From Kyrpidia spormannii (GTDB lineage: Bacteria > Bacillota > Bacilli > Kyrpidiales > Kyrpidiaceae), in assembly GCF_002804065.1 (NCBI RefSeq), contig NZ_CP024955.1:2976001-3040000 (forward strand): 64,000 nt of DNA. Direction: 5' to 3'. The position numbers and the translations under genes are program-made. Shown in pieces: positions 8,240-16,512 of this stretch (positions are counted from its first letter, which is position 1; every line of letters begins with the position of its first letter). A model generated the notes under the pieces. The model was not told where the DNA came from and did no database searches. It saw only the letters and a program-made list of their open reading frames with translations.

Positions 8240-9493
8240 CTAATTCCTGATCAAGATCGCCATATACGGCAAGGTGGCGTAACCGTTGTCTTTCAGGAGG
8301 CCCTCGATGCGATGGAGGTATGTCTCGTTGTGTTCGACGGTTCGGGAAAAAGATTGGATGAGCCGAATTGTCTGGTCCGGTGTCAGTCCTTGGTGGAAGG
8401 CCGCCATGCCGATGAGGTGCATTTTGATCAGAGCGTAATGAAGAATCATCAGCACATAGTCGTCAAAAACGGACTGCCGTCCGCCGCACGGAAAAAGGTT
8501 CTTGAAGACATAGTTAACCAGATAGTTTTCAAGCATGTATCCGTGTTGTTCCACGAATGGCGCGTAGAAGCGAGCATAGGCCTCCTCGTAGCGCGCGGCG
8601 ATGTTTTCCACCGGCTCTTCCGCCGTGTACCGAAGGCCGATTAAGCATTCAGCCAAACATTGCAGGTACCGCTGATTCGGTATACCGTGAGAGAAACGGA
8701 TGTCCACCAATTCCTTGAGCAACTTCATTTGGATAGGAGATTGCGCGGGAATGGCATTTAAGTGTTCGTGAAGATCTCCCTGCTCCATCCAGTGCAGGTA
8801 GGAACCGATCAAAGCCGGGGTACCGTCCACCTGTCCCCTCCGGGCCAGTTCGTCCGCCTTCCGGTAAAACAATCCCAACCAGAGCAGGCGATCCTCAAGA
8901 GAATAGGTGCGGTTTTGCAGCACCTGAATGGTGAAAACCCGCAACTCCCAAAAGTATTTTGCAGGTTTGGCCGCATTGGACGGATCCGCCGTATTGAGGA
9001 TACGAGAGATCACATACCTCTGAATGGCCCCTTCTTCTAACAAATCGAATTCCATGGGTTCGCGGGGCAACAGCGCCAGCCGGGCCGCTTCGGGGCACGA
9101 CAGAGTCGCCGAGGTCTCCAAAACGCCGTTGACCTGATGGCTGATCCTGGGGTATATGGCACATGTATTCGACAGGAATTCCTCTCCAAGCCGAAGCTGG
9201 ATCGTACACCATTTTTCTTCGGACAAAAATGGGCACGACCCATCGCGATTCATTTTTATTTTTCCGAAGTTGTCTGCACTGCGGCTGGCTCTCACCCGCT
9301 TGATCTGTTTCTCAAAGACGGTACCCAGTTCGGGATCGCGCACCCGCTTATATTTTTTGAAGGTCGTCTCATCAATAGAGACGGTCCATCCCACACAACA
9401 ACTGTCTTCACAATCCGGACCGATGCAGGAAAATTGGCGGAGGTATTGCGGCACCAGTGTCTGACGTTTCTTCCCGCGGTCTTGAGTGTTCAT
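8240..9493 (-). CDS. fliB: Flagellin lysine-N-methylase FliB
   Basis: The 417-residue protein carries the cysteine pattern of FliB/YkgJ-like Fe-S proteins near the N-terminus (CIGPDCEDSCCVGW, then CPFL...WCTIQ...CAIYPR), within about 120 residues. FliB uses S-adenosylmethionine to methylate lysines of flagellin, so the cytoplasmic substrate should be the flagellin encoded just upstream on the same strand. The start is ATG 9493 because AAAGGAG sits about 10 bases before it; the longer frame to 9523 lacks a ribosome site. It lies downstream of a DUF8042 gene and the flagellin gene, behind the flagellin terminator. Family assignment is strong from motif and context. Confidence 0.88.
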   Translation of the reverse strand: MNTQDRGKKRQTLVPQYLRQFSCIGPDCEDSCCVGWTVSIDETTFKKYKRVRDPELGTVFEKQIKRVRASRSADNFGKIKMNRDGSCPFLSEEKWCTIQLRLGEEFLSNTCAIYPRISHQVNGVLETSATLSCPEAARLALLPREPMEFDLLEEGAIQRYVISRILNTADPSNAAKPAKYFWELRVFTIQVLQNRTYSLEDRLLWLGLFYRKADELARRGQVDGTPALIGSYLHWMEQGDLHEHLNAIPAQSPIQMKLLKELVDIRFSHGIPNQRYLQCLAECLIGLRYTAEEPVENIAARYEEAYARFYAPFVEQHGYMLENYLVNYVFKNLFPCGGRQSVFDDYVLMILHYALIKMHLIGMAAFHQGLTPDQTIRLIQSFSRTVEHNETYLHRIEGLLKDNGYATLPYMAILIRN

Positions 9494-9541
9494 GGAGCAA
9501 ATCTCCTTTATTGGGGTCCTCAACCTGGCGACCCGATTGTC

Positions 9542-9913
9542 TCAGCAAACGGTATACGGCTGCAATACCTTGTCGATCTGGTCTTTCCATAGTTTGTAAT
9601 CCGGAAGTAATTTGTCCTCCAAATGGAAGACGAGTCCCAAGTCGTTCCGGTGCTCATAAAAATCCACCATGGACTCGATGGTGTTCCAGATCGCCAACAT
9701 GTACGACTCAAGTCGATCCGCATAGGTAAGGCGGGGAAGAAACGGCTTCAAAGCCTCATCCATGGAATGAACTGCCTCCACCACATCTGCAAAAAGGTAA
9801 GCCGTACTCTCGACATTTCCTTCATTCAACCCTTTTTGAATGTGTTCAAGAGCCTCCAAGCACGTGTCCGACAATTCCAATAACCTCTGCGCCACCAGCC
9901 TGTACTTTTCCAT
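9542..9913 (-). CDS. DUF8042-like flagellar-locus protein
   Basis: A small acidic protein of 123 residues, predicted mostly alpha-helical, with no cysteine pairs, signal peptide or membrane segment. ATG 9913 has a strong GAGGAGGT upstream. It lies between flagellin and fliB, all on the minus strand. Short helical proteins of this type occur beside flagellin genes in Firmicutes, and I believe this is the DUF8042 group, from memory of the family rather than a search. A chaperone or export-related role in flagellin handling would fit but is not demonstrated by any motif. Confidence 0.65.
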   Translation of the reverse strand: MEKYRLVAQRLLELSDTCLEALEHIQKGLNEGNVESTAYLFADVVEAVHSMDEALKPFLPRLTYADRLESYMLAIWNTIESMVDFYEHRNDLGLVFHLEDKLLPDYKLWKDQIDKVLQPYTVC

Positions 9914-10063
9914 GGCAGGACCTCCTCAGATTCAAGGGAAAGCGTTCACGACCGAAGTAACCAGGCACCAAAACCTGAATCCCCGCCGCAGACATTTCCC
10001 GTGAACCTCAAGAGATCGCCGCCACATACCGATCCACCTCGTTGCATCCCTATCCCGGGCGCC

Positions 10064-10095
10064 GAAAGGCGCCGTCCGATGCGAACGGCGCCTTG
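10064..10095 (-). terminator. Flagellin terminator hairpin
   Basis: GGCGCCGT at 10068-10075 pairs with ACGGCGCC at 10085-10092. On the minus strand the 8-bp stem lies about 25 bases past the flagellin stop and is followed only by TTTCGG, so the U-tract is short. It fits a terminator or 3'-stabilising stem of the flagellin mRNA. Confidence 0.6.
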
Positions 10096-10115
10096 TCCTC
10101 GAAACGCCCCATGGG

Positions 10116-11528
10116 TTACCGCAGCAGTTGCAGCACCAACTGCGGCTGTTGGTTCGCCTGGGCCAACATCGCGGTCGCGGCCTGTTGGAGGATGTTGTTC
10201 TTGGTGAAGTTCATCATTTCTTGAGCCATGTCCACATCCCGAATACGAGATTCGGCCGATGTGATGTTTTGGGAAGACGTGCTCAGGTTGTTGATCGTAT
10301 GCTCCAAACGATTTTGATATGCCCCGAGCTTCGCACGCTCGGTGGAAACCATTTGCGTCGCATTGTCAATAGCTGTAATCGCAGCTTCGGCGCCCGCTTG
10401 AGTCGTCACATCGATATTGTCGATTCCCAAGCTGGTCGTATCCATTTTACTTACTGCGACTTTCATGGTCTGGTTCTCGTTCGCACCGATGTGCATAGTC
10501 AGGGCGTTGTTTGTCGTCGTGATTGTCGTAGTTGTGCCTGCGGCAGCTAAGGCAGTGTCCACCGTCATATTAAACTGGAATCCGCCGGCTTGGAAATTGC
10601 TATCGGTAATTTTCAAGCTGGCAGCGCTTTTATATACCGTTGCATTTGAAGAATTGGTGATAGTAAAATCACCTGCAGCTGCATAAGTTGCATTGAGGTT
10701 AAAGGTCATGGTGCCCGCTTGTGGAGTAGCACCTTTTTTGATGGTGAACGTTGTTGATACACCATTTACTGAACCTTTAAGAGTTGCGTCTGCTGATGTG
10801 GGATCCCACCCTGTTGCACTTGCAACCGTGACACCATTCTTATCTTGTAGTGTGAGATCATAAGTTCCGGCTGTTGCACCTTGTGTCACCGTAAGCGTAT
10901 AGTCGCCCAATGCCAAGCCACTGACTTTCGTCGTATCAGTAAAGTCAAAATTAGCAGCCGTTAGTCCCGTCGTATTTGTTTTAATATCCGCTCCAACAGT
11001 TGCGGCAGCAACATTCTTAACTGTATAAGTATCTGCAGCAAGATTTGCATCGACGACCTGAACAGATTTTAACTTCAGGTTATCATTCGATAAAACGGCG
11101 CTGTTCCCAATGGTTCCGTCCAGCAAATTCTTGGTATTAAATTGCGTTGTCGTCGATATTCTGTTGATTTCCGATTTCAGTTGGGTAATTTCCTGCTGAA
11201 TGGCATTACGGTCTTCCTGTGTATTGGTATCGTTGGACGCTTGCACAGCCAGTTCACGCATGCGTTGAAGAATGCTCGATGTTTCGTTCAGTGCCCCTTC
11301 AGCGGTCTGAATCAAAGAGATGCCGTCCTGGGCGTTGCGGGTTGCCTGATCCAGACCACTGATTTGCCCCCGCATCTTCTCGCTAATGGCGAGACCCGCC
11401 GCGTCATCGCCCGCCCGGTTGATCCGGTAGCCGGAAGACAGTTTTTCCAAAGACTTTTGGGTCTCGGTGTTGTTGATGGACAGTTGCCGCCACGCATTAA
11501 GCGCAGCCAAGTTGTGATTGATGATCAT
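10116..11528 (-). CDS. hag: Flagellin
   Basis: The 470-residue protein is the flagellar filament subunit. The conserved N-terminal D0/D1 region begins MIINHNLAALNAWRQL and includes KLSSGYRINRAGDDAAGLAI and RMRELAVQASNDTNT. The C-terminal D0 region includes SRIRDVDMAQEMMNFTKNNI and ends QPQLVLQLLR. The variable D2/D3 middle (about 150-370) is rich in Thr, Ala and Ser, larger than the short Bacillus subtilis Hag and similar to surface-exposed domains elsewhere. ATG 11528 follows AGGGAGGG. A sigma-D-type promoter and a long leader stem-loop lie upstream, and csrA-fliW are the next genes, so both transcription and translation are likely controlled as in Bacillus. FliB downstream suggests lysine methylation. 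Confidence 0.97.
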   Translation of the reverse strand: MIINHNLAALNAWRQLSINNTETQKSLEKLSSGYRINRAGDDAAGLAISEKMRGQISGLDQATRNAQDGISLIQTAEGALNETSSILQRMRELAVQASNDTNTQEDRNAIQQEITQLKSEINRISTTTQFNTKNLLDGTIGNSAVLSNDNLKLKSVQVVDANLAADTYTVKNVAAATVGADIKTNTTGLTAANFDFTDTTKVSGLALGDYTLTVTQGATAGTYDLTLQDKNGVTVASATGWDPTSADATLKGSVNGVSTTFTIKKGATPQAGTMTFNLNATYAAAGDFTITNSSNATVYKSAASLKITDSNFQAGGFQFNMTVDTALAAAGTTTTITTTNNALTMHIGANENQTMKVAVSKMDTTSLGIDNIDVTTQAGAEAAITAIDNATQMVSTERAKLGAYQNRLEHTINNLSTSSQNITSAESRIRDVDMAQEMMNFTKNNILQQAATAMLAQANQQPQLVLQLLR

Positions 11529-11574
11529 CTTGCGTTACCCTCCCTAGTGGTGTGTATCCGGCGGCGTCCGTGCC

Positions 11575-11618
11575 TGCCGGTGACCGATCCGCCGTCGGCC
11601 GCCGGCGGAGTCCGGTCA
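11575..11618 (-). promoter_or_regulatory. Flagellin mRNA 5' leader stem-loop with GGA motifs
   Basis: Just after the predicted transcription start, the minus strand reads GTGACCG ... CGGTCAC (7 bp, outer), with an inner TCCGCCG/CGGCGGA pair (7 bp), making one long hairpin about 90 bases before the start codon. GGA motifs, the core of CsrA sites, lie in this leader, and one lies in the Shine-Dalgarno AGGGAGGG. CsrA repression of flagellin translation through the leader is established in B. subtilis; binding here is inference. Confidence 0.5.
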
Positions 11619-11624
11619 CTTTAT

Positions 11625-11653
11625 ATAATCGGACGCGGAGGCCCCTTGTTTAA
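11625..11653 (-). promoter_or_regulatory. Sigma-D (sigma-28) promoter of flagellin
   Basis: On the minus strand TTAAA (11653-11649) is followed after 15 bases by TCCGATTAT (11633-11625). This matches the sigma-D consensus TAAA-N15-GCCGATAT closely. The position gives a leader of about 90 bases to the flagellin ATG. This is the expected sigma factor for flagellin. Confidence 0.75.
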
Positions 11654-11742
11654 CTCCGAGTTTGATCTTTGAGTCGGCGTTTTACCCGGTGGGCGCCAAC
11701 GTCCGGCCGCTGGCGGCGAACATCGCCTCGAATAGGATTCGG

Positions 11743-11760
11743 AGAGCGGATTTCCGCTCT
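11743..11760 (-). repeat. Small hairpin downstream of csrA
   Basis: AGAGCGG at 11743-11749 pairs with CCGCTCT at 11754-11760. It lies 25 bases beyond the csrA stop and before the flagellin promoter. Without a T-run it is a weak terminator candidate; it may reduce read-through from the upstream operon into flagellin. Confidence 0.4.
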
Positions 11761-11785
11761 GAACACGCCTTTCCATCGCCCGCCT

Positions 11786-12055
11786 TCATCCCTCGTCGTT
11801 GGGACCCGGATCACCCGGGCGAGGGGGGCCAGCGGTATCTAACGCCCCAAAGAGCCGGTCCAGGGCGTCCCGGCTCTGGGCCGCCCGGCGGTTTTCCTCC
11901 AGGATCTGTTCAAACACTTCCTCCCGGTGGACGGCGACCGAACGGGGCGCGGCGATCCCGAGGCGCACCACCTCGCCCCGGACTTCCAGGACCACCACCC
12001 GCACGTCCTCGCCTATGACAATGGCTTCTCCGGCACGCCGGCTGAGGACCAGCAT
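11786..12055 (-). CDS. csrA: Carbon storage regulator CsrA
   Basis: The 89-residue RNA-binding protein starts MLVLSRRAGEAIVIGEDV, the classic CsrA N-terminus. VRLGIAAPRSVAVHREEVFE follows, with the conserved R at the RNA-binding face. It represses flagellin translation by binding GGA sites in the leader and is antagonised by FliW. The ATG at 12055-12053 overlaps the fliW stop (ATGA), indicating translational coupling. After about residue 60 there is a longer, charged, Gly/Pro-rich tail than in typical 60-75-residue CsrA. It sits in the order fliW-csrA-flagellin seen in Bacillus. Confidence 0.95.
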   Translation of the reverse strand: MLVLSRRAGEAIVIGEDVRVVVLEVRGEVVRLGIAAPRSVAVHREEVFEQILEENRRAAQSRDALDRLFGALDTAGPPRPGDPGPNDEG

Positions 12056-12495
12056 CAGACTCCGACCGCCTCGGGCCGGTGGGGAAACAGGGGATGGCGT
12101 AGGCTGTGGGGGGACTCCGTCGGCACCCACTGCACCCCCCGGCGATGCCGCATGTCTACCACCAAAGGCGCCCGGAGGTTGACCGTCGCCTCCCGGGGAT
12201 CCTCCGGCACCCGGACAATGGCCAGCACCATCACATCTTCCTGTTTGGCCCCGGGGAGCAGATCATCGGGCACCTCGATTTCATAGTCGGGCACGATCAG
12301 AAAGGGATCGACCACGAGAAAGGCCGGCTCTCCCTCCTCCCCGATCAGGCGAAACCATCTTTCGTGGTCCGGAATCGTTTGCAACACAAAGGCACGCACG
12401 TCCGGAAAACCGGGAATGCCTCCCTCAAAGCGAATCAGCGGCACGTCAGCCGCCGAGCCGCCGGTCCGGCTCGATCCCGCTGTGGTGGCATTCAT
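12055..12495 (-). CDS. fliW: Flagellar assembly factor FliW
   Basis: The 146-residue protein has the FliW core: IRFEGGIPGFPDVRAFVLQ, FLIVPDYEIEVPDDLL and VMVLAIVRVPEDPREATVN. FliW binds flagellin when cytoplasmic flagellin is in excess and otherwise sequesters CsrA, forming a homeostatic switch. ATG 12495 was chosen because AAGGAGGGGG precedes it; the longer frame to 12615 has no ribosome site. Its stop overlaps the csrA start by ATGA. The N-terminal 20 residues (Thr/Gly/Ser-rich) are extra relative to B. subtilis FliW. Confidence 0.93.
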   Translation of the reverse strand: MNATTAGSSRTGGSAADVPLIRFEGGIPGFPDVRAFVLQTIPDHERWFRLIGEEGEPAFLVVDPFLIVPDYEIEVPDDLLPGAKQEDVMVLAIVRVPEDPREATVNLRAPLVVDMRHRRGVQWVPTESPHSLRHPLFPHRPEAVGV

Positions 12496-12708
12496 GCCGT
12501 TCCCCCTCCTTGTCCAGATCTGGGTTCCCATCCTCGCCCCCGCGACAAGAAACGTACAACGCAACAGAGACCAGCCAGCACGCGATCCGAACACGAGCGG
12601 CCAAAGCCGCAGCAACCGAAACAGAGCTCAGGCGGCCAGGGCCAGCGGACGCGACGACCGGCAACTATCTGAGGCGACAAAGGCCAACGGGCTCGGGGTC
12701 CGAAAGAT

Positions 12709-13287
12709 CTAGCCCCGCCCATCCACCAACAGCCCCGGCAGGAGCGGCGGGGTTACGGTTACGGACGCGTATTGGCGCGTGTACACCTGGACGGCGCCGG
12801 GGCTGAAACTCACCTCCGGAGGATGGACGGCCGGATCCAGAGCCACCCGGCCCGGCTGCACCTGGATCTCCGCCCGCCCGGGTTCGTACCGGATATGTAC
12901 CGAGAAGGGCTGGGGCACCAGGGCCGGGATCCAGTCGGACGGCCCGGTCACATCGCGCCAGGTCCAGTCGGCGATGGGATTGCCGCTCCTCTCAATGTGT
13001 GCAAATCGGTCCCCCCACCGGGCCGTCTCGGCGATGGCGTCAAAATTGATCTGGCGGGCCCGGGCGGCCTCGCTTCGGGTAAGGTCGAAGATCGACATCA
13101 GCCCCTCCTGGGCGAACGCCTCTCTCTGATCGACTTCCAGCGTGCCGGGAATCTGCTGGATCTCCACCCAGGGTTGTTCTTGGCGCAGGTTCAACTCCGC
13201 TGAAGGGCTGGAAATCCGCCATTGGGCCTGGTCGGTGCGGAGGCCGATCTGAGCAAACTGTTGATGGATCTGAATTTGCGAGATCAC
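12709..13287 (-). CDS. DUF6470-family protein (YviE-like)
   Basis: The 192-residue protein begins at GTG 13287 after AAGGGGG, with the N-terminus VISQIQIHQQFAQIGLRT. It lies between flgL and fliW, exactly where B. subtilis has yviE, and its beta-rich ISSPSAELNLRQEQPWVEIQ and EIQVQPGRVALDPAV segments fit that family. The function of YviE/DUF6470 is not established. There is no signal peptide or membrane segment. Synteny is the main support, plus the shared QI...Q...IGL opening. It is probably co-transcribed with flgL and fliW. Confidence 0.75.
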   Translation of the reverse strand: MISQIQIHQQFAQIGLRTDQAQWRISSPSAELNLRQEQPWVEIQQIPGTLEVDQREAFAQEGLMSIFDLTRSEAARARQINFDAIAETARWGDRFAHIERSGNPIADWTWRDVTGPSDWIPALVPQPFSVHIRYEPGRAEIQVQPGRVALDPAVHPPEVSFSPGAVQVYTRQYASVTVTPPLLPGLLVDGRG

Positions 13288-13502
13288 AAACCGTCCCCCT
13301 TGATGACACGGACTGTCCCGTATTGGAAACGGCCGGACCTTCGGTGACCCCAGCGGACCCATGCAGTGTCTCACGGGCTGTTCAATACAATGTGTCATCC
13401 ATGGCCAAAACCCAATGGGACGTTCTTTGGAGCAGCCTGTATGCGTGACGCTACTGAAGCGCCTTATGACGAAGTGACGTTGCAAAGCATCCTATCCGCG
13501 TC

Positions 13503-14393
13503 CTACTTCAAAAAATCCACCAAGCTCGGCATCAGCACCCGTGCCCCGACGGCCAAAGACGCCATGTGGACATTTTCCGCCGTTTTCAGGTCGATGGCCA
13601 GTTTCCCCATGTCGGCATCCTCGGTCTTCGAGAGCAGACCCTGTAAATTCTGCACCATGTCCGCCAGGCGATTTTGTGCCAGATCCACCCGGTTCGACCG
13701 TGCGCCCACGTCGGCCCGCACCTCCAGCATCTTGCTGTAGCGCGAGTCGATTTTGCCCAGGGCATCCTCGATCTTCGTCGTATCGTTGTTGTTCAGCCCG
13801 TCCCGGAGCTGCTTCAGGACGGCGAACACATTGTCCGCCTCGCTGGGGGCTCCGAAAAAGCGACTGCCGGGCACATTGACGTCCAAGTGCACCCCGTCCC
13901 CGATGTCGTAAAGCACCTGGCCGTTGTTGGTGGCCGAATTCTCCGGGTTCGCCGAATCATAAGGCGGCGTAGTGGTCGCCTGACCGTTGAAAATATATTT
14001 CCCATTATACTGGGAGTTCCCGATGGTCACCATCTGCTGGAGCAGTTGGTCCACCTCGGAGGCCAGGGCCTGTCGGGCGTCCGGCGGCACCGTGTCCGAC
14101 GCCCCCTGCACCGCCAAGTCCCGGGCCCGCTTGATCACGTCCCCGGCTTGGTTCATGGCGGTGTCGGTGTAATCGAGCCAGCCCTTGGCCATGTCTGCAT
14201 TCTGCTGATACTGTCCGTAGTAGGCAACCTGGGCCTTGTAGCGCATGGCGAACCCCACACCGACGGGATCGTCCGCCGGCCGGTTGATCCGCTTGCCCGA
14301 AGCCGCCTCGTCCTGGAGCCGGCTCAGGCGGCGATAATTGTTCTGCAAATCAAGCAAAAATTGCTGGGTGAGCATGCCTTGGGTCACCCGCAT
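13503..14393 (-). CDS. flgL: Flagellar hook-associated protein 3 FlgL
   Basis: The 296-residue protein has the flagellin-like D0/D1 ends. The N-terminus is MRVTQGMLTQQFLLDLQNNY with LQDEAASGKRINRPADDPVG. The C-terminus has VGARSNRVDLAQNRLADM and ends SLAVGARVLMPSLVDFLK. FlgL (HAP3) forms the junction between hook and filament on the FlgK ring. ATG 14393 has AGGAGGAAC just upstream. It is separated from flgK by an unusual 480-bp gap. Confidence 0.95.
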   Translation of the reverse strand: MRVTQGMLTQQFLLDLQNNYRRLSRLQDEAASGKRINRPADDPVGVGFAMRYKAQVAYYGQYQQNADMAKGWLDYTDTAMNQAGDVIKRARDLAVQGASDTVPPDARQALASEVDQLLQQMVTIGNSQYNGKYIFNGQATTTPPYDSANPENSATNNGQVLYDIGDGVHLDVNVPGSRFFGAPSEADNVFAVLKQLRDGLNNNDTTKIEDALGKIDSRYSKMLEVRADVGARSNRVDLAQNRLADMVQNLQGLLSKTEDADMGKLAIDLKTAENVHMASLAVGARVLMPSLVDFLK

Positions 14394-14873
14394 GCCATGT
14401 TCCTCCTTCCCCGCTTCGGCGGGATTGTGGGACCAACTTCGGCTTGGAGCCCGGCGCTGTCCGGCTCTCGGGGCGCGGAGTCATTCCGGTGCCCGGAGCA
14501 CACGGCGTTTCGGGCGTCCACGGCCGCCCCGTCATTGCCGAGGCATCCACGACGCCGAACCCGGTTCCCGAGAACCGGCGCGGTCCCAAGGTGGTGGGCG
14601 TCCCCGGAGACGCGATGGACCCGGGAGACCCACGCCAAGGACGCGATGTTGGGTCAGGTATCCACGGGGCGGCCCCCGAAGGCCCGGCGCGACGGGTCCT
14701 CCCGGGGACTGGCCCCCGCAATCACGCCGGTGCTGGCGGAGCCCGACTCGTCCCCGTAGACGCGCCGGAGGACACGGGGGTAATACCGGGAGCTACTGGT
14801 GCCAAGTGCACGTCATCCCCGTGCCAAGAACACGTCACCGGGGTGCCCGCCTGTCACCAGGCTGCCCTGGCCG
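14394..14873. other. 480-bp GC-rich gap between flgL and flgK
   Basis: FlgK and flgL are normally adjacent, but here 480 bp separate them. Long frames exist on both strands, but they are Pro/Gly/Arg-rich by-products of high GC and have no ribosome site or recognisable domain. A hairpin CCGGTT/AACCGG lies at 14561-14578. Near 14810-14830 the minus strand repeats TTGGCAC. I see no tRNA or gene. It could hold a processing site or an internal promoter. Confidence 0.5.
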
Positions 14874-16499
14874 CTACAGCCCCACCACCCCGGTGCCGTT
14901 AATCAGCTTGTCCAGCATCTGGTCGATGGCCGTCACCATCCGGGCCGAGGCCCCGTAGGCCTGTTGGAACCGGATCATGTTCGCCATCTCCTCGTCAATG
15001 GATACCCCGGAGACCGACTGACGTTTGCCGTCGAGCTGCTGCACCAGGACCTCCTGGTTGGCCACCTGGCGCTCGGCCTCCTGGCTCTGCACCCCGAGGC
15101 CGCCGATCACCGCCTGAAAATAATCGTCCAACGTGCCGTTGGTCAAGGGGGTGGCCACACCGAGCCCGGTGTAATCAATCTTCGCGTCCTTGATGTTGTT
15201 GACGGCGATCGCCAGAGCCCCGTCGCCGGCCAGGCCCGTCAGCGGATCGGTGCCGCTCTGGGGGGCGGTGGTCAGGGCCGAGGCGATGTTCCCCACGTCA
15301 CTCACGATATTCGGCGCCACCGCAATGGTTGCTGCGGTGATCGGGCCGCCGTTCGGATCCGTCGACACAAAAAAATCGCCCCCGGGCCCGTTCAGGGAGT
15401 ACCCCAGTCGGTGCAGGCCGTTCAGTCCGTTCACGGTCACCGTGGCCCCCTTGGGGATCGTGGCCACCTGGGTGCCGTCCGCCAGAGTGGTGGTGATCAG
15501 GTCCGCCGGCACCTGGTCCCCTTGTTTGAACTGACGCCCATCCGCCAGGGTGACATCCACGGGGAAAGTCGGGGCGGCACCGCCCGAGCCGACCAAGGTC
15601 CAGTCCCCTGGCAGTTTGATCGTCATCTTCCCGTTCGCCAGACCGTTGGCAAAGGCATCCAATTGAGCGCGATAAGAGGCCACATCCTGCCGTGCCTCAA
15701 GCAGACCTTTGAGTTCGCCGCCCCCAACGGTGAGGTTGTTTGGATCCAGGGCCGTGACGGTGCTGTTCTGGAGTACCGTCTGCCCGCCGATGGTGAGTGT
15801 ATAGGTACCGCCCGACTCGGTGGCCTGGACATCCGCCAACTGCGACAACTGATCCACCAAATGGTCCCGCTGGTCCAACAGATCGTTGGGCTGGTCGCCC
15901 ACCTGGCGGATCTCGGCGATCTGATTGTTCAGGGCCGCGATCTGGTTAAGGTAAGAATTGACCTCGGTGACCTTCGCCTGAAGGCTCCGCTGGATGTCGG
16001 CGTCCAGATCGGACAATTGCTTGGCCGTCTGGTTCAACGTCTGGGCCACCGCAATCCCCGTTTGCTTGACCTGCATCCGGGCGGCGAGGTCGTCCGAATT
16101 GGGGCCCAGCTTGCCCCAGGCATTCCAAAAATTCTGCATCACCGTGGCCAGGCCCGAATCCGACGGCTCGTTCAGAATCGCGGAAATTTTGTCCAAGGCA
16201 TCCTGACGCACATTCCATTCCCCGAGATACTGATTCTGGTGGCGGTACTGATCGTCCAAAAATTGATCCCGCAGCCGGGTGATCTGCTCCACCTGCACCC
16301 CGGTGCCGATTTGCCCGGGCGTCGCCGTTTTGTACAGAGACGGCATCTCGATGGGCGTGGAGGCGGCCAAATCCACCCGTTGCCGGGTGTAACCCGGGGT
16401 GTTGGCATTGTCGATATTATGGCTGGTGGTGTTGATAGCCGCCTGCTGGCCCCGCAGTCCCCGCACGGCCGTTTCCAATCCGAAGAATGTCCACAGCAA
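14874..16499 (-). CDS. flgK: Flagellar hook-associated protein 1 FlgK
   Basis: The 541-residue protein contains the rod/hook N-terminal signature FFGLETAVRGLRGQQAAINT followed by SHNIDNANTPGYTRQRVDLA. The C-terminus is the FlgK one (SGVSIDEEMANMIRFQQAYG; ASARMVTAIDQMLDKLINGT). The start is taken as TTG 16499, because GAGGGGGA lies about 8 bases upstream and the residues match family N-termini; the frame extends upstream without homology. FlgK forms the first hook-filament junction ring. FlgN, its export chaperone, is the gene immediately upstream. Confidence 0.94.
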   Translation of the reverse strand: MLWTFFGLETAVRGLRGQQAAINTTSHNIDNANTPGYTRQRVDLAASTPIEMPSLYKTATPGQIGTGVQVEQITRLRDQFLDDQYRHQNQYLGEWNVRQDALDKISAILNEPSDSGLATVMQNFWNAWGKLGPNSDDLAARMQVKQTGIAVAQTLNQTAKQLSDLDADIQRSLQAKVTEVNSYLNQIAALNNQIAEIRQVGDQPNDLLDQRDHLVDQLSQLADVQATESGGTYTLTIGGQTVLQNSTVTALDPNNLTVGGGELKGLLEARQDVASYRAQLDAFANGLANGKMTIKLPGDWTLVGSGGAAPTFPVDVTLADGRQFKQGDQVPADLITTTLADGTQVATIPKGATVTVNGLNGLHRLGYSLNGPGGDFFVSTDPNGGPITAATIAVAPNIVSDVGNIASALTTAPQSGTDPLTGLAGDGALAIAVNNIKDAKIDYTGLGVATPLTNGTLDDYFQAVIGGLGVQSQEAERQVANQEVLVQQLDGKRQSVSGVSIDEEMANMIRFQQAYGASARMVTAIDQMLDKLINGTGVVGL

Positions 16500-16512
16500 C
16501 AGTGATTCCCCC

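Noticed and set aside
14350-14902. Frames on both strands in the flgL-flgK gap
   Set aside because: Pro/Gly/Arg-rich, no ribosome site and no recognisable motif; more likely GC artefact than gene.
13674-16505. Long plus-strand frames (361 and 568 codons) opposite flgL and flgK
   Set aside because: They are antisense to well-supported flagellar genes, lack ribosome sites and are His/Arg/Gly-rich as expected for shadows in high-GC DNA.
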